This document shows positions 7,791 through 16,615 of a stretch of DNA of 64,000 nt, piece after piece. Both the position numbers and the translations under genes were made by a program. Under the pieces are notes generated by a model. It worked only from the letters and a program-made list of their open reading frames with translations, was not told where the DNA came from and did not search any database. The DNA lies in contig NZ_JAKUDO010000001.1 in the NCBI RefSeq assembly GCF_022436485.1, positions 620,001 to 684,000 of the forward strand. The letters run 5' to 3'. The stretch is from Agrococcus sp. ARC_14. Lineage in GTDB: Bacteria > Actinomycetota > Actinomycetes > Actinomycetales > Microbacteriaceae. Numbering within the stretch: the stretch's first letter is position 1; each line of letters begins with the position of its first letter.

Positions 7791-9089
7791 ATGACGCTCA
7801 CCGACCCCACCACCGGCACCCAGCCAGGCACCGTGCTCGACGGGCCTGCGCTCTGGTCTGCCCAGGCGCACATCCCCTCGGTGCTGGGACGCCAGCTCGT
7901 CATCGAGCGCGGCGAGGGCTCCTACGTCTTCACCACAGATGGGCAGCGGCTGTTCGACGGCACGGCGGGCCTGTGGCACGCCAACGTGGGTCACTCGCAC
8001 CCCGAGATCGCCAAGGCCGCGCACGACCAGATGCTGCGGCTCGAGACCTATCACGTGTTCCAGCGCTATGCGAACGACCGCGCGATCGAGCTGAGCGAGC
8101 GCCTCGCGCAGATCTCGCCGATCGACCGCCCGAAGGTGGTGCTGAACTCCGGCGGCTCCGACGCGATCGACGTGGCCTGCAAGCTCGCCCGCCGCCACTG
8201 GCAGCGCGAGGGCCGCGGCAGCAAGCAGATCATCCTGAGCCGCGAGCACAGCTACCACGGCCTGCACGCCTACGGCACCTCGATCGCCGGCCTCGACTTC
8301 AACCGCGAGGGCTTCGGCACCGACTCGCTCGTGCCCGAGACCGCCCGCGTCTCCTTCGACGACATCGCCGCGGTCGAGGCGCAGATCGAGCAGATCGGCG
8401 CCGACAACATCGCCGCCATCTTCACCGAGCCCATCCAGGGCACCGGCGGCGTGAACCCGCCAGCACCGGGCTACCTCGAGGGCCTGCAGCGCCTCTGCCG
8501 CGAGCACGACATCCTGCTCGTCGTCGACGAGGTCATCACCGGCTTCGGTCGCACGGGCGAGTGGTTCGCTGCGCAGCGCTACGAGCTCGAGGCCGACATG
8601 GTGACCTTCGCCAAGGGCGTCACCAGCGGCTACGCCCCGCTCGGCGGCGTGCTCGTCGCGCCCCGCATCTGGGAGCCCTTCTACGTCGACTCGCCGGACA
8701 CGCCGATCTTCCGCCACGGCGCCACCTACGCGGGACACGCCACGGCGGCAGCGGTCGCCATCGCCAACCTCGACATCATCGAGCGCGACGGCCTGGTGCC
8801 GCGCGTGGCCGAGCTCGAGCTGGTGCTGCGTCGCGAGCTCGAGGCGCTGCAGCAGCGCCAGGAGGCGGTCGTCGACGTGCGCGTCGCCGGCTTCCTCGGC
8901 GGCATCAGCCTCGACGAGCGAGTCGTGAACGACCGCGTGCTCGACCACGCGCTCGAGCTCGGCGTCATCACCCGCTCGCTGCGCGGCAACACGCTGCAGC
9001 TGAGCCCGCCATTCATCGTCAGCGATGCAGAGGTCGTCGACTTCGTCGCGGCGATCGAGCAGGCCATCACCAAGGAGGCTTCCCGATGA
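7791..9089 (+). CDS. Class III PLP-dependent aminotransferase
   Basis: A 432-residue fold-type I enzyme. The pyridoxal phosphate lysine is Lys275 in FAKGVTSGYAPLGG, preceded by the VVDEVITGFGRTG motif with its cofactor-binding aspartate. This subgroup (omega-amino acid, putrescine or beta-alanine:pyruvate aminotransferases) removes a terminal amino group to give an aldehyde. The start at 7791 has AGGAG six bases upstream. Its stop overlaps the start of the aldehyde dehydrogenase gene (ATGA), so the aldehyde product is probably passed to that enzyme. Which amine is used cannot be told from sequence; GABA, beta-alanine or a diamine are candidates. Confidence 0.87.
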   Translation: MTLTDPTTGTQPGTVLDGPALWSAQAHIPSVLGRQLVIERGEGSYVFTTDGQRLFDGTAGLWHANVGHSHPEIAKAAHDQMLRLETYHVFQRYANDRAIELSERLAQISPIDRPKVVLNSGGSDAIDVACKLARRHWQREGRGSKQIILSREHSYHGLHAYGTSIAGLDFNREGFGTDSLVPETARVSFDDIAAVEAQIEQIGADNIAAIFTEPIQGTGGVNPPAPGYLEGLQRLCREHDILLVVDEVITGFGRTGEWFAAQRYELEADMVTFAKGVTSGYAPLGGVLVAPRIWEPFYVDSPDTPIFRHGATYAGHATAAAVAIANLDIIERDGLVPRVAELELVLRRELEALQQRQEAVVDVRVAGFLGGISLDERVVNDRVLDHALELGVITRSLRGNTLQLSPPFIVSDAEVVDFVAAIEQAITKEASR

Positions 9090-10576
9090 CCACCACCGAC
9101 CTGCACACCACCGCCGCGCTTATCGCCGCGGACGCATCCGCCGTCGCCCACGCCGATCGGGTGATCGCCGGCCTCGGCCTGCCGACCGATGGCATCGCTG
9201 TCGGTGACCCCGCGACGGGCGAGCAGATCGCCCAGATCGCAGACATCGACGTCGACGGCGCCCTGCAGGCGGTCGCGACGGCGGATGCGGCGGGTCGCGC
9301 ATGGGCGCGCACGACGCCGCGCCAGCGCGCCGACGTGCTGCACGCCTGGCACGCGCTGCTCGTCGAGCACACTGAGGATCTCGCGCACCTCATCACGCGT
9401 GAGATGGGCAAGCCGCTCGCCGAGTCCCGCGCCGAGGTGAAGTACGGCAGCGACTTCGTGCGCTGGTACGCCGAGGAGGCAGTGCGCCCCGCCGGCAGCT
9501 TCCGCGAGGCCCCGGACGGCGGCGCGAACATCCTCGTGCGTCGTGCGCCCGTCGGGCTCGCGGTGCTCATCACGCCCTGGAACTTCCCGCTCGCGATGGC
9601 GACCCGCAAGATCGCACCGGCCATCGCCGCCGGCTGCGCATCCGTCGTGAAGCCCGCGTCGCTGACGCCGCTCACCACGATCTACGCCGTGCAGCTGGCG
9701 CTCCAGGCGGGTGTGCCGGCCGATCTCGTGCAGGTCGTCACGACCTCGAGCTCGTCGAAGTTCAGCGAGGCTGTGCTGCGCGACTCGCGCGTGCGCAAGG
9801 TCTCCTTCACCGGCTCCACCGAGGTCGGGCGCACGCTCATGCGGCTCGCTTCCGACACCGTGCTGCGCTCGTCGATGGAGCTGGGCGGCAATGCGCCGTT
9901 CCTGGTCTTCGACGACGCCGACCTCGAGCGCGCCATCGACGGCGCATTCGCGGCGAAGCTGCGCAACAGCGGCCAGTCGTGCATCGGCGCCAACCGCTAC
10001 TACGTGCAGGAGGGCATCGCGGACGCCTTCGCGGAGGGGCTCGCCGAGCGCTTCCGCCAGGTCGCCGTCGGCGCGGGCCTCGGCACCGGCACCACGCTCG
10101 GGCCGCTGATCGACGACCGTGCCGTGCGGCAGATGCGCGCGCTCACCGACGACGCCGTCGCGCGCGGCGCCGATCTGCTCGCGGGCGGCACCGAGCTGGG
10201 CGACGCCGGCCACTTCTTCGCGCCGACCGTGCTCGACAACGTGCCCGCCGACTCCGACATCGCCGGCACCGAGATCTTCGGGCCGATCGCCGCGATCCAG
10301 CGCTTCACCACCGAGGCCGAGGCCATCGAGCGCGCCAACGCGACCGAGTTCGGCCTCGCCGGCTACGTCTTCAGCGAGAGCCTCGACCGGGCGCTCAACG
10401 TGGCCGATCGGCTCGAGACCGGCATCCTCGGCATCAACCAGGGGGTGCCGTCGAACGCGGCAGCGCCCTTCGGCGGCGTGAAGCAGTCGGGCCTGGGCCG
10501 CGAGGGCAGCGCGGAGGGCCTCGAGGAGTACCAGTCGGTGCGCTTCTACAACATCGCCCGTCGCGAGACGCGCTGA
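9086..10576 (+). CDS. NAD(P)+-dependent aldehyde dehydrogenase (GabD-like)
   Basis: A 496-residue aldehyde dehydrogenase with the general base Glu265 in SMELGGNAPF and nucleophile Cys299 in GQSCIGANR, plus the TPWNFPLA cofactor-site motif. It is most like succinate-semialdehyde dehydrogenases and would oxidise the semialdehyde made by the preceding aminotransferase. The ATG overlaps the aminotransferase stop by four bases, a translational-coupling arrangement. The N-terminus carries about 30 extra residues before the usual start of the fold. Cytoplasmic. Exact aldehyde is inference from context. Confidence 0.87.
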   Translation: MTTTDLHTTAALIAADASAVAHADRVIAGLGLPTDGIAVGDPATGEQIAQIADIDVDGALQAVATADAAGRAWARTTPRQRADVLHAWHALLVEHTEDLAHLITREMGKPLAESRAEVKYGSDFVRWYAEEAVRPAGSFREAPDGGANILVRRAPVGLAVLITPWNFPLAMATRKIAPAIAAGCASVVKPASLTPLTTIYAVQLALQAGVPADLVQVVTTSSSSKFSEAVLRDSRVRKVSFTGSTEVGRTLMRLASDTVLRSSMELGGNAPFLVFDDADLERAIDGAFAAKLRNSGQSCIGANRYYVQEGIADAFAEGLAERFRQVAVGAGLGTGTTLGPLIDDRAVRQMRALTDDAVARGADLLAGGTELGDAGHFFAPTVLDNVPADSDIAGTEIFGPIAAIQRFTTEAEAIERANATEFGLAGYVFSESLDRALNVADRLETGILGINQGVPSNAAAPFGGVKQSGLGREGSAEGLEEYQSVRFYNIARRETR

Positions 10577-11332
10577 GTGGAGGCCGAGCAGCGGGTCGCG
10601 CTCGTCACCGGCGCCACCTCCGGCATCGGCGTCGAGATCGCTCGGACGCTGGTGGCGGATGGGCTGCGCGTCGTCGTGAGCGGACGCTCGGCCGAGCGGG
10701 GCGCGGCCGTGGCCGAGCAGCTCGGCGACGGCGCGGCCTTCCTGCCGGCTGACCTCACCGAGCCCGGGGCGGCGGAGGCGCTGGTCGAGGCGATCCTCGG
10801 CAGTCACGGCCGCCTCGACGTGCTCGTCAACAATGCCGCGATCGACCACACGGGGCCGCTGCTCGACACCCCGGCCGGCGAGATCCGCGACACCTTCGAG
10901 ACCAACGTGTTCGCTGCGATCGCCTGCCTGCAGGCGGCCGGCCGCGCCATGCGCGACGGCGGCCGCGGGGGATCCATCATCAACGTCACCTCGCGGCTCG
11001 CGAGCATCGGCGTGCCGAGCATGGCGGTCTACAGCGCCAGCAAGGGCGCGATGCTCGCCCTCACCACGGCCGCCGCCGTCGAGCTCGCGCCGTGGGACAT
11101 CCGCGTCAACGCGGTCGCGCCCGGCATGACGCGCACGCCGCTGTTCGAGGCGTGGGTCGGCGAGCAGGCCGACCCGGCAGCGACCGAGCGGCAGGTCGCC
11201 GCGGCCATCCCGCTGCAGCGCATCGCCGCGCCCGGCGACGTCGCGGCAGCCGTCGCCTTCCTGGCCAGCCCCGGCGCGGCCTACATCACCGGCACCTCGA
11301 TCCCGGTCGACGGCGGCTATCTCGCGCAGTGA
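10577..11332 (+). CDS. Short-chain dehydrogenase/reductase
   Basis: A 251-residue classical SDR. The cofactor motif TGATSGIG lies near the N-terminus, the NNA motif follows, and the catalytic pair is Tyr152/Lys156 in YSASK. The GTG start at 10577 is immediately adjacent to the stop of the aldehyde dehydrogenase gene, so translation is coupled. It would reduce or oxidise a hydroxy or keto intermediate. Its place between an aldehyde dehydrogenase and a D-malate/tartrate-type dehydrogenase suggests a hydroxy acid intermediate in the pathway, but substrate specificity is not visible. Confidence 0.85.
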   Translation: MEAEQRVALVTGATSGIGVEIARTLVADGLRVVVSGRSAERGAAVAEQLGDGAAFLPADLTEPGAAEALVEAILGSHGRLDVLVNNAAIDHTGPLLDTPAGEIRDTFETNVFAAIACLQAAGRAMRDGGRGGSIINVTSRLASIGVPSMAVYSASKGAMLALTTAAAVELAPWDIRVNAVAPGMTRTPLFEAWVGEQADPAATERQVAAAIPLQRIAAPGDVAAAVAFLASPGAAYITGTSIPVDGGYLAQ

Positions 11333-11366
11333 CCGCATCCCACCCCCAGACGCAGAAGGAACCCGC

Positions 11367-12419
11367 ATGAGCACGACCTACACCGTGGATGTCATCGCCG
11401 GCGACGGCATCGGCCTCGAGGTGGTGCCCGCGGCGATCGCCTGCGTCGACCTGCTGGCGGCCGGCGGCGGCTTCAGCGTCGAGTGGCGGCACCGCCCGTG
11501 GGGCTCGGAGCACTACCGGCAGCACGGGGCGATGATGCCCGAGGACGGCATCGAGCAGCTGCGCAGCGGCGACGCGGTCTTCCTCGGCGCCGTCGGCACC
11601 CCCGGCATCCCCGACGACGTGACGCTCTGGGGTCTGCTGATCCCCATCCGCCGCGCGTTCCAGCAGTACGTCAACCTGCGCCCGGTCAAGACCATCCCCG
11701 GGCGCCCCGGCACCGAGCTCGACATGCTCATCGTGCGCGAGAACGTCGAGGGCGAGTACTCCGAGATCGGCGGGCGCTTCGGGCGCGGCACGCCCGAGGA
11801 GATGGCGATCCAGGAGTCGATCTTCACCCGCCGCGGCATCGAGCGCGTGACGCGCTTCGCTGCAGCGCGGGCTGCAGAGCGCGGCGGCACCATCATCTCG
11901 GCGACGAAGTCGAACGGCATCATCCACACGATGCCGTTCTGGGACGAGGTCGTCGCAGAGGTGGCAGCGGATGCGGGGGTGGCGGTCGACAGCGTGCTGA
12001 TCGATGCGCTCGCTGCCCGCTTCGTGCTCAAGCCGGCCTCGATCGACGTGGTGGTCGCCTCCAACCTCTTCGGCGACATCCTCTCCGACCTGGGCGCCGC
12101 GATCGCGGGCTCGATCGGCATCGCCCCGAGCGCCAACCTCAACCCCGAGCGCGAGTTCCCGTCGCTGTTCGAGCCCGTGCACGGCTCGGCGCCGGACATC
12201 GCAGGCAAGGGCATCGCCAACCCCGTGGCGGCGATCTGGTCGGCGTCGATGATGCTCGAGCACCTCGGCGAGCAGCAGGCAGCGCAGGCCATGCACGACG
12301 CCTGCTTCGGCGCTCTCGCCGATGGCATCGCCACCGGCGACCTCGGCGGCAGCGCGACGACCGAGGAGTTCACCGCCGCAGTGCTCGAGCGGCTGGAGCG
12401 CACCGGCGCGGATGCATAA
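11367..12419 (+). CDS. Tartrate/D-malate dehydrogenase-type beta-decarboxylating dehydrogenase
   Basis: A 350-residue member of the isocitrate/isopropylmalate dehydrogenase family. The segment WGLLIPIRRAFQQYVNLRPV and the following RENVEGEYSEIGG are characteristic of the tartrate dehydrogenase/D-malate dehydrogenase (TtuC/DmlA) branch, which oxidises and decarboxylates 2-hydroxy diacids with NAD. Metal ligands appear in the SDALA-type and FGDILSDLGA motifs. AGAAGGAA precedes the ATG. It is the fourth gene of the aminotransferase operon; leuB-type function is unlikely because no leucine genes are nearby. Its role with an aminotransferase is unusual. Confidence 0.82.
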   Translation: MSTTYTVDVIAGDGIGLEVVPAAIACVDLLAAGGGFSVEWRHRPWGSEHYRQHGAMMPEDGIEQLRSGDAVFLGAVGTPGIPDDVTLWGLLIPIRRAFQQYVNLRPVKTIPGRPGTELDMLIVRENVEGEYSEIGGRFGRGTPEEMAIQESIFTRRGIERVTRFAAARAAERGGTIISATKSNGIIHTMPFWDEVVAEVAADAGVAVDSVLIDALAARFVLKPASIDVVVASNLFGDILSDLGAAIAGSIGIAPSANLNPEREFPSLFEPVHGSAPDIAGKGIANPVAAIWSASMMLEHLGEQQAAQAMHDACFGALADGIATGDLGGSATTEEFTAAVLERLERTGADA

Positions 12420-12443
12420 GCACAGCTGACCGTTTGCGGTCTG

Positions 12444-12460
12444 CAACCGTAATCGTTCGA
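12444..12460 (+). promoter_or_regulatory. Motif pair CAACCGT / CGTTCGA upstream of permease
   Basis: CAACCGT (12444-12450) and CGTTCGA (12454-12460) repeat the pair seen at 7693-7719 but with a spacer of 3 instead of 13 bases. This 115-base gap is the only one of any size inside the operon, so an internal promoter under the same regulator is plausible. Confidence 0.3.
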
Positions 12461-12534
12461 CCGCGATCAGATCCGTACGATCGACAAGTCGCGGCACTGG
12501 CGCTCGCGACGCAGACCCAGAAGGAGCGTCCGGC

Positions 12535-14103
12535 GTGGCACGCAAGCACCTGACTCCGAAGTCGCGGTTCGACCGGCCGGTGTCGCCGGCGACATCCGCT
12601 GGCATCAACCTCGCATCGCCCACCCCGGGCAAGAAGCTGCGCTCACGGCACGTGACGATGATCACCCTCGGCGGCATCATCGGCGCGAGCCTGTTCGTCG
12701 GCTCGGCAAACATCATCCGCGAGGCCGGCCCGGCCGCGACGCTCTCGTATCTCGCCGGCGGACTGCTGGTCTTCCTGGCGATGCGGATGCTCGGAGAGAT
12801 GGCCGCGGTGCGCCCGACGGTCGGCTCCTTCATGGAGTACGCCCGCGTCGGTCTCGGCAACTGGGCCGCCTACATCGTCGGCTGGCTCTACTGGTACTTC
12901 TGGGTCGGCGTGATCGCCTACGAGGCGGTCGTCGGCGGCGGCATGATCAACGGCTGGTTCCCGATGATCCCTGCGTGGGTGGGCTCGCTCGCGCTGCTGG
13001 CGATCTTCGTCACCACCAACCTCATCTCGCTGCGCTCCTTCGGCGAGACCGAGTTCTGGCTCGCGAGCATCAAGGTGGTCGCGATCGTCGTCTTCCTCGC
13101 TGCGGGCGTGCTCTTCGCGCTCGGCCTCTGGCCCGACACCTCGTTCTCGGTCTCCAACCTGTGGGACCACGGCGGCTTCATGCCGAACGGCTTCGGCGTC
13201 GTCGTCTCGTCGGTCGCGCTGGTGCTGTTCTCCTACTTCGGCACCGAGATCGCGGTCATGGCAGCTGCCGAGTCGGAGGATCCCTCGAAGGGCATCCGCC
13301 AGGCCGCCAACACGGTCATCTGGCGCGTCATGCTCTTCTACGTCGGCGCCGTGCTGGTCATCGTCACGCTCGTCCCCTGGAACGAGCTGCCCTCGCCCGA
13401 CATCATCGCTCCGTTCACGCACGTCTTCCAGATGTTCGGGATCCCGGGCGCCGAGACGATCATGAGCCTGGTCATCTTCACCGCGGTGATCTCGGTGCTG
13501 AACTCGGGCACCTACTCCGCATCGCGCATGTTCGCGGCGCTCGCCGAGAAGGGGCTCGCCCCCGCCGTCGTCGCGAAGCGCAACAGGCACGGCGTCCCCG
13601 TGCTCGCGGTCATCGCATCGACGGTCGGCGGATTGATCGCGACCGTCGTGAACTTCATCGCACCCGGCTCGGGCATCTACGACTTCATCATGAACTCCAC
13701 AGGGCTCGTGGCGCTGTTCGTCTACGTCTTCATCGCGGTCACCCAGTGGCGCCTGCGCTCGCGGATGACGGAGGAGGAGAAGGCCAACCTGAAGCTCAAG
13801 GTGTGGATGGTGCCGTGGCTCAACATCCTGGTGATCCTGGGCGCGATCGGCATCGTCGCCATCATGCTGACGACCGAGGGCGGCCGCACGCAGGTGCTGA
13901 CGAGCTTCATCGCCGCGGGTGCGCTGGTGCTGTTCTGGCCGATCGTGCGGCGCAAGCTGCGGAACGGGGCGGGGGCGGATGCCGGCACTGGCGAGCCCAG
14001 CGGTGCCGAGCCCAGCGCTGCCGAGCCCGACGCAGTCCAGGCCGGCCTCGACGAGCCTGAGGACGAATCCGACCGCGTCCCGGAGGGGCAGCCCAGCCGC
14101 TAG
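12535..14103 (+). CDS. APC-superfamily amino acid permease
   Basis: A 522-residue, twelve-helix permease with the first-helix motif TLGGIIGASLFVGSA and the conserved GEMAAVRPTVGSF loop of the amino acid transporter (AAT) family, which includes GABA, proline and aromatic amino acid permeases. The GTG start at 12535 has GAAGGAG upstream. The N-terminal 40 residues are cytoplasmic; the C-terminal 45 residues are an acidic, low-complexity tail containing a short SGAEPSAAEP repeat. It ends the aminotransferase operon and probably imports the amino acid that the aminotransferase consumes. Confidence 0.87.
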   Translation: MARKHLTPKSRFDRPVSPATSAGINLASPTPGKKLRSRHVTMITLGGIIGASLFVGSANIIREAGPAATLSYLAGGLLVFLAMRMLGEMAAVRPTVGSFMEYARVGLGNWAAYIVGWLYWYFWVGVIAYEAVVGGGMINGWFPMIPAWVGSLALLAIFVTTNLISLRSFGETEFWLASIKVVAIVVFLAAGVLFALGLWPDTSFSVSNLWDHGGFMPNGFGVVVSSVALVLFSYFGTEIAVMAAAESEDPSKGIRQAANTVIWRVMLFYVGAVLVIVTLVPWNELPSPDIIAPFTHVFQMFGIPGAETIMSLVIFTAVISVLNSGTYSASRMFAALAEKGLAPAVVAKRNRHGVPVLAVIASTVGGLIATVVNFIAPGSGIYDFIMNSTGLVALFVYVFIAVTQWRLRSRMTEEEKANLKLKVWMVPWLNILVILGAIGIVAIMLTTEGGRTQVLTSFIAAGALVLFWPIVRRKLRNGAGADAGTGEPSGAEPSAAEPDAVQAGLDEPEDESDRVPEGQPSR

Positions 14104-14111
14104 TCGAGGAG

Positions 14112-14189
14112 CTCGCCCTCGGCGCGCGTTCGGGGAACTCGACCTCGGCGCGCGTTCGGGGAACTCGACCTCGGCGCGCGTTCGAGGCG
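14112..14189. repeat. Three tandem copies of a 26-bp unit
   Basis: Copies at 14112-14137, 14138-14163 and 14164-14189 share the core CTCGRCCTCGGCGCGCGTTC. Copies one and two differ at one position; the third diverges at its end. They begin nine bases after the permease stop codon. No spacers are present, so this is not CRISPR. They could be a transcript end structure or slippage product. Confidence 0.85.
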
Positions 14190-14291
14190 ACGGCGCGGAG
14201 ACACCCGTTGACGACCTCGGAGTGAACTCGTACTCTGCTGTTCAAGAACCGGCGGCTCGAGGATGAGCCAGTCGGGATCGGAGGGCGACCG

Positions 14292-14870
14292 ATGCAACCG
14301 CTGACCGTGGACTTCATCTGCTCGCTGGACGGCTATGGCTCCGCCAAGGGCTGGCCGGGCTGGTGGGGCATGGAGAGCTCCGAGTACCTCCGGTGGCTCG
14401 AGGAGCTGCCGGAGCAGAATCACCCGATCCTCATGGGGGCGACGACCTACCGGCTGATGTCGGCGCTCGCCGCCTCGGGCGAGCCGGGCACCGACGAGCT
14501 GGCAGGGTTGCCGAAGGTGCTGTTCTCCTCGACCATGACCGAGCCGCTCGCCTGGCCGAACACCACGCTCGTGCGCGGCGACGCGGTCGAGGCGGTGCGG
14601 AAGCTGAAGGCGGAGTCGGAGCAGCCGCTGCGCACGCTCGGCAGCGTCTCGCTCTGCCGCTCGCTGCTCGCCGCCGGTCTCGTCGACCGCTACCGCGTGG
14701 TCGTCTTCCCGGTGATCACGGGCGCGACCGGTGGCGACGGCATCTTCGACGGCTACCCGGATGTGCGGCTCGAGCTGACGACGAGTCGCACGTTCGAGGG
14801 CGGCCTGCAGCTGCTGGAGTACGTGCCGACGGTGCTCGAGGGGCCGCCGGGAGGTGGACCGGAGCTGTGA
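14292..14870 (+). CDS. Dihydrofolate reductase/RibD C-terminal domain family protein
   Basis: A 192-residue protein of the RibD-C/DHFR-like fold. The N-terminal strand VDFICSLDGY, the PILMGATTYRLM turn and a glycine-rich NADPH loop (LRTLGSVSLCRSLLAAGLVD) are those of the family found as stand-alone reductases in actinobacteria. The physiological substrate is unknown; it is probably not the main folate enzyme, because it lacks the normal folA residues and neighbours such as thyA. It starts after the tandem repeat region and converges with a methyltransferase gene, 21 bases apart. Confidence 0.8.
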   Translation: MQPLTVDFICSLDGYGSAKGWPGWWGMESSEYLRWLEELPEQNHPILMGATTYRLMSALAASGEPGTDELAGLPKVLFSSTMTEPLAWPNTTLVRGDAVEAVRKLKAESEQPLRTLGSVSLCRSLLAAGLVDRYRVVVFPVITGATGGDGIFDGYPDVRLELTTSRTFEGGLQLLEYVPTVLEGPPGGGPEL

Positions 14871-14891
14871 CGCTTGCCCGGCCCGCATCCC

Positions 14892-15719
14892 TCAGCGCAC
14901 CGTGCCGGTCGTCAGCAGGTACTCGAGCCGCAGCAGGTCGCCGTCGCGGTGCCGGTCGCCGAGATCGGCGAGCGCGGCATCCAGCTCCGCCACCCTCGCC
15001 GGGTCGTCGGCGATGCCCCGATAGGCGACGATCGTCGGGCCGTAGGTCGCCTTGAAGAAGTCGCGGAAGGCGGCGCCGTCGGCGAAGGCGCGCACATCGA
15101 GCAGCTCCCTCTGGAACGACAGCTCGACCCGGTCGCCCAGCAGCTCCCGCACGTGCTCGACCGAACCCCACAGCACCGCAGGCTGCGCACCGGCGGGCGG
15201 CGCCGGCGCGAACGGCTGCATGATCCGGAACATCTCTCCGATGAAGCCCTCCGGGGTCCACGCGATGAGCCCGATCCGCCCGCCAGGGCGCACGACGCGC
15301 GTCAGCTCGGCAGCCACCGGCTCGTGGAAGGGAGCGAACATCAGCCCGACGCATGAGATAGCGACGTCGAACGACCCGTCCGCGTACGGCAGGGCCTCGG
15401 CATCCGCCGCCTCCCAGGTCAGGTCGAGCGACGCATCCGCCGTCTTCCTCCGACCGGCCTCCAGCAGCTCGGGCGTGAGGTCGCTCGCGACGACGCGCGC
15501 GCCTCGTTTCGCGGCGGGGATGGCGGCGTTGCCGTCGCCCGCGGCGATGTCGAGCACGCGCTCGCCCGGCTCGATGCCGACCGCGTCGACGAGCCGCGGA
15601 CCGAGCGCGGGGATGACCTCGCGCGCCACCGCGGGGTAGTCGCCCAGCGCCCACATGCGTGCGTGCTTCGCCTTGATCTCGGGTGCGGCCGTGGTGACCG
15701 CTGCAGCGATGGTGTTCAT
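14892..15719 (-). CDS. SAM-dependent class I methyltransferase
   Basis: A 275-residue methyltransferase with the SAM-binding motif ERVLDIAAGDGNAAIPAAKRG, motif II acid in VASDLT, and a following AEALPYADGSFD segment, as in the UbiE/Methyltransf_11 group. The start at 15719 has AGGGAA upstream; longer in-frame versions lack one. Substrate unknown; small-molecule methylation is usual. It is divergent from an HxlR-type regulator, with a palindrome between them, which suggests that the regulator controls it. Confidence 0.85.
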   Translation of the reverse strand: MNTIAAAVTTAAPEIKAKHARMWALGDYPAVAREVIPALGPRLVDAVGIEPGERVLDIAAGDGNAAIPAAKRGARVVASDLTPELLEAGRRKTADASLDLTWEAADAEALPYADGSFDVAISCVGLMFAPFHEPVAAELTRVVRPGGRIGLIAWTPEGFIGEMFRIMQPFAPAPPAGAQPAVLWGSVEHVRELLGDRVELSFQRELLDVRAFADGAAFRDFFKATYGPTIVAYRGIADDPARVAELDAALADLGDRHRDGDLLRLEYLLTTGTVR

Positions 15720-15796
15720 GGTGTTCCCTTCTCTCGCTGCTTGTGAGGGTGCTCGCGCTTGTGCCGCGCATCCAGTCACCGATCTGCACCGACCGC

Positions 15797-15813
15797 AGTA
15801 CTGAATCTGTACT
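15797..15813. promoter_or_regulatory. Candidate HxlR operator AGTAC-N7-GTACT
   Basis: Perfect five-base arms AGTAC (15797-15801) and GTACT (15809-15813) flank TGAATCT in the 140-base divergent region. HxlR-family proteins bind sites with GTAC-containing half-sites, so this is a good candidate for autoregulation and control of the methyltransferase. Confidence 0.55.
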
Positions 15814-15859
15814 TCCGCAGCGGCCCGCACAGGCGTACACCTGGCGGTGGAGGCGAACG

Positions 15860-16573
15860 ATGTCTGGATACGGTCAGTTCTGCCCCGTCGCCAAGGCGAT
15901 GGAGCTGCTCGACGAGCGGTGGACCCTGCTGGTGATCCGCGAGCTGCTCGCGGGCTCGAGCCGCTTCAACGATCTGCGCCGCGGCGTGCCGCACATGTCG
16001 CCGGCGCTGCTGTCGAAGCGGCTGCAGCGGCTCGAGCACGCGGGGCTGGTGCGCAAGCGCGTCGACGGCAGCCACACGTCCTACCGGCTGACGCAGTCGG
16101 GTGAGGAGCTGCGGCCGGTCGTCGAGGCGCTCGCGGGCTGGGGCGTGCGCTGGATCGGCGATCTCGGCCAGGCCGACCTCGATCCGCACCTGCTGCTGTG
16201 GGACATGCGCCGCACCATCGACGTCGATGGCTGGCCGCGTCGCCGCACGGTGGTGGCGCTGCGCTTCACCGACGTGCCGCCGGGCGCCGCGCACTGGTGG
16301 CTGGTGTGCCATGACGGCGATGTCGACCTGTGCGACTTCGACCCGGGGTTCGAGGTCGCGGCTCGGCTGACGACGACGCTGCGTGCGCTGACGCTCGTGT
16401 GGCGGGGCGATCGCTCCTGGGCGGTCGCGCTGGGATCTGGCACGGTCGCGATCGACGGCGGGGCGGATGCGGTGGCTCGCGTGCCGGCGTGGATCGGCCA
16501 GGCGCCGTGGGCGGTCGTCCCGCGCCCCTCCGACGCCGAGGTCGCGGCGCTGCGGGAGCCCGCGCTCGCCTGA
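15860..16573 (+). CDS. HxlR-family regulator with C-terminal sterol-carrier-like domain
   Basis: A 237-residue protein. Residues 5-105 are an HxlR winged helix, with Cys7 in the GQFCPVAKAMELLDERWTLL opening (the HxlR redox-type cysteine position) and MSPALLSKRLQRLEHAGLVR as recognition region. Residues 110-237 resemble an SCP2-like ligand-binding domain, a fusion common in actinobacteria and absent from the short HxlR proteins. The start at 15860 follows GGAGG. It is divergent from a methyltransferase gene. A hydrophobic ligand or an electrophile could be sensed; this is inference. Confidence 0.85.
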   Translation: MSGYGQFCPVAKAMELLDERWTLLVIRELLAGSSRFNDLRRGVPHMSPALLSKRLQRLEHAGLVRKRVDGSHTSYRLTQSGEELRPVVEALAGWGVRWIGDLGQADLDPHLLLWDMRRTIDVDGWPRRRTVVALRFTDVPPGAAHWWLVCHDGDVDLCDFDPGFEVAARLTTTLRALTLVWRGDRSWAVALGSGTVAIDGGADAVARVPAWIGQAPWAVVPRPSDAEVAALREPALA

Positions 16574-16615
16574 CGCGGCGACGTAGGCTGGTGCGACGCG
16601 ATCGAGGAGGTGGCG

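Noticed and set aside
11367..12419. 3-isopropylmalate dehydrogenase (leuB)
   Set aside because: The WGLLIPIRR and YVNLRPV signatures and catabolic operon context match the tartrate/D-malate branch; no other leucine genes are near.
14112..14189. CRISPR array
   Set aside because: Repeats are directly adjacent without unique spacers, and there are no cas genes.
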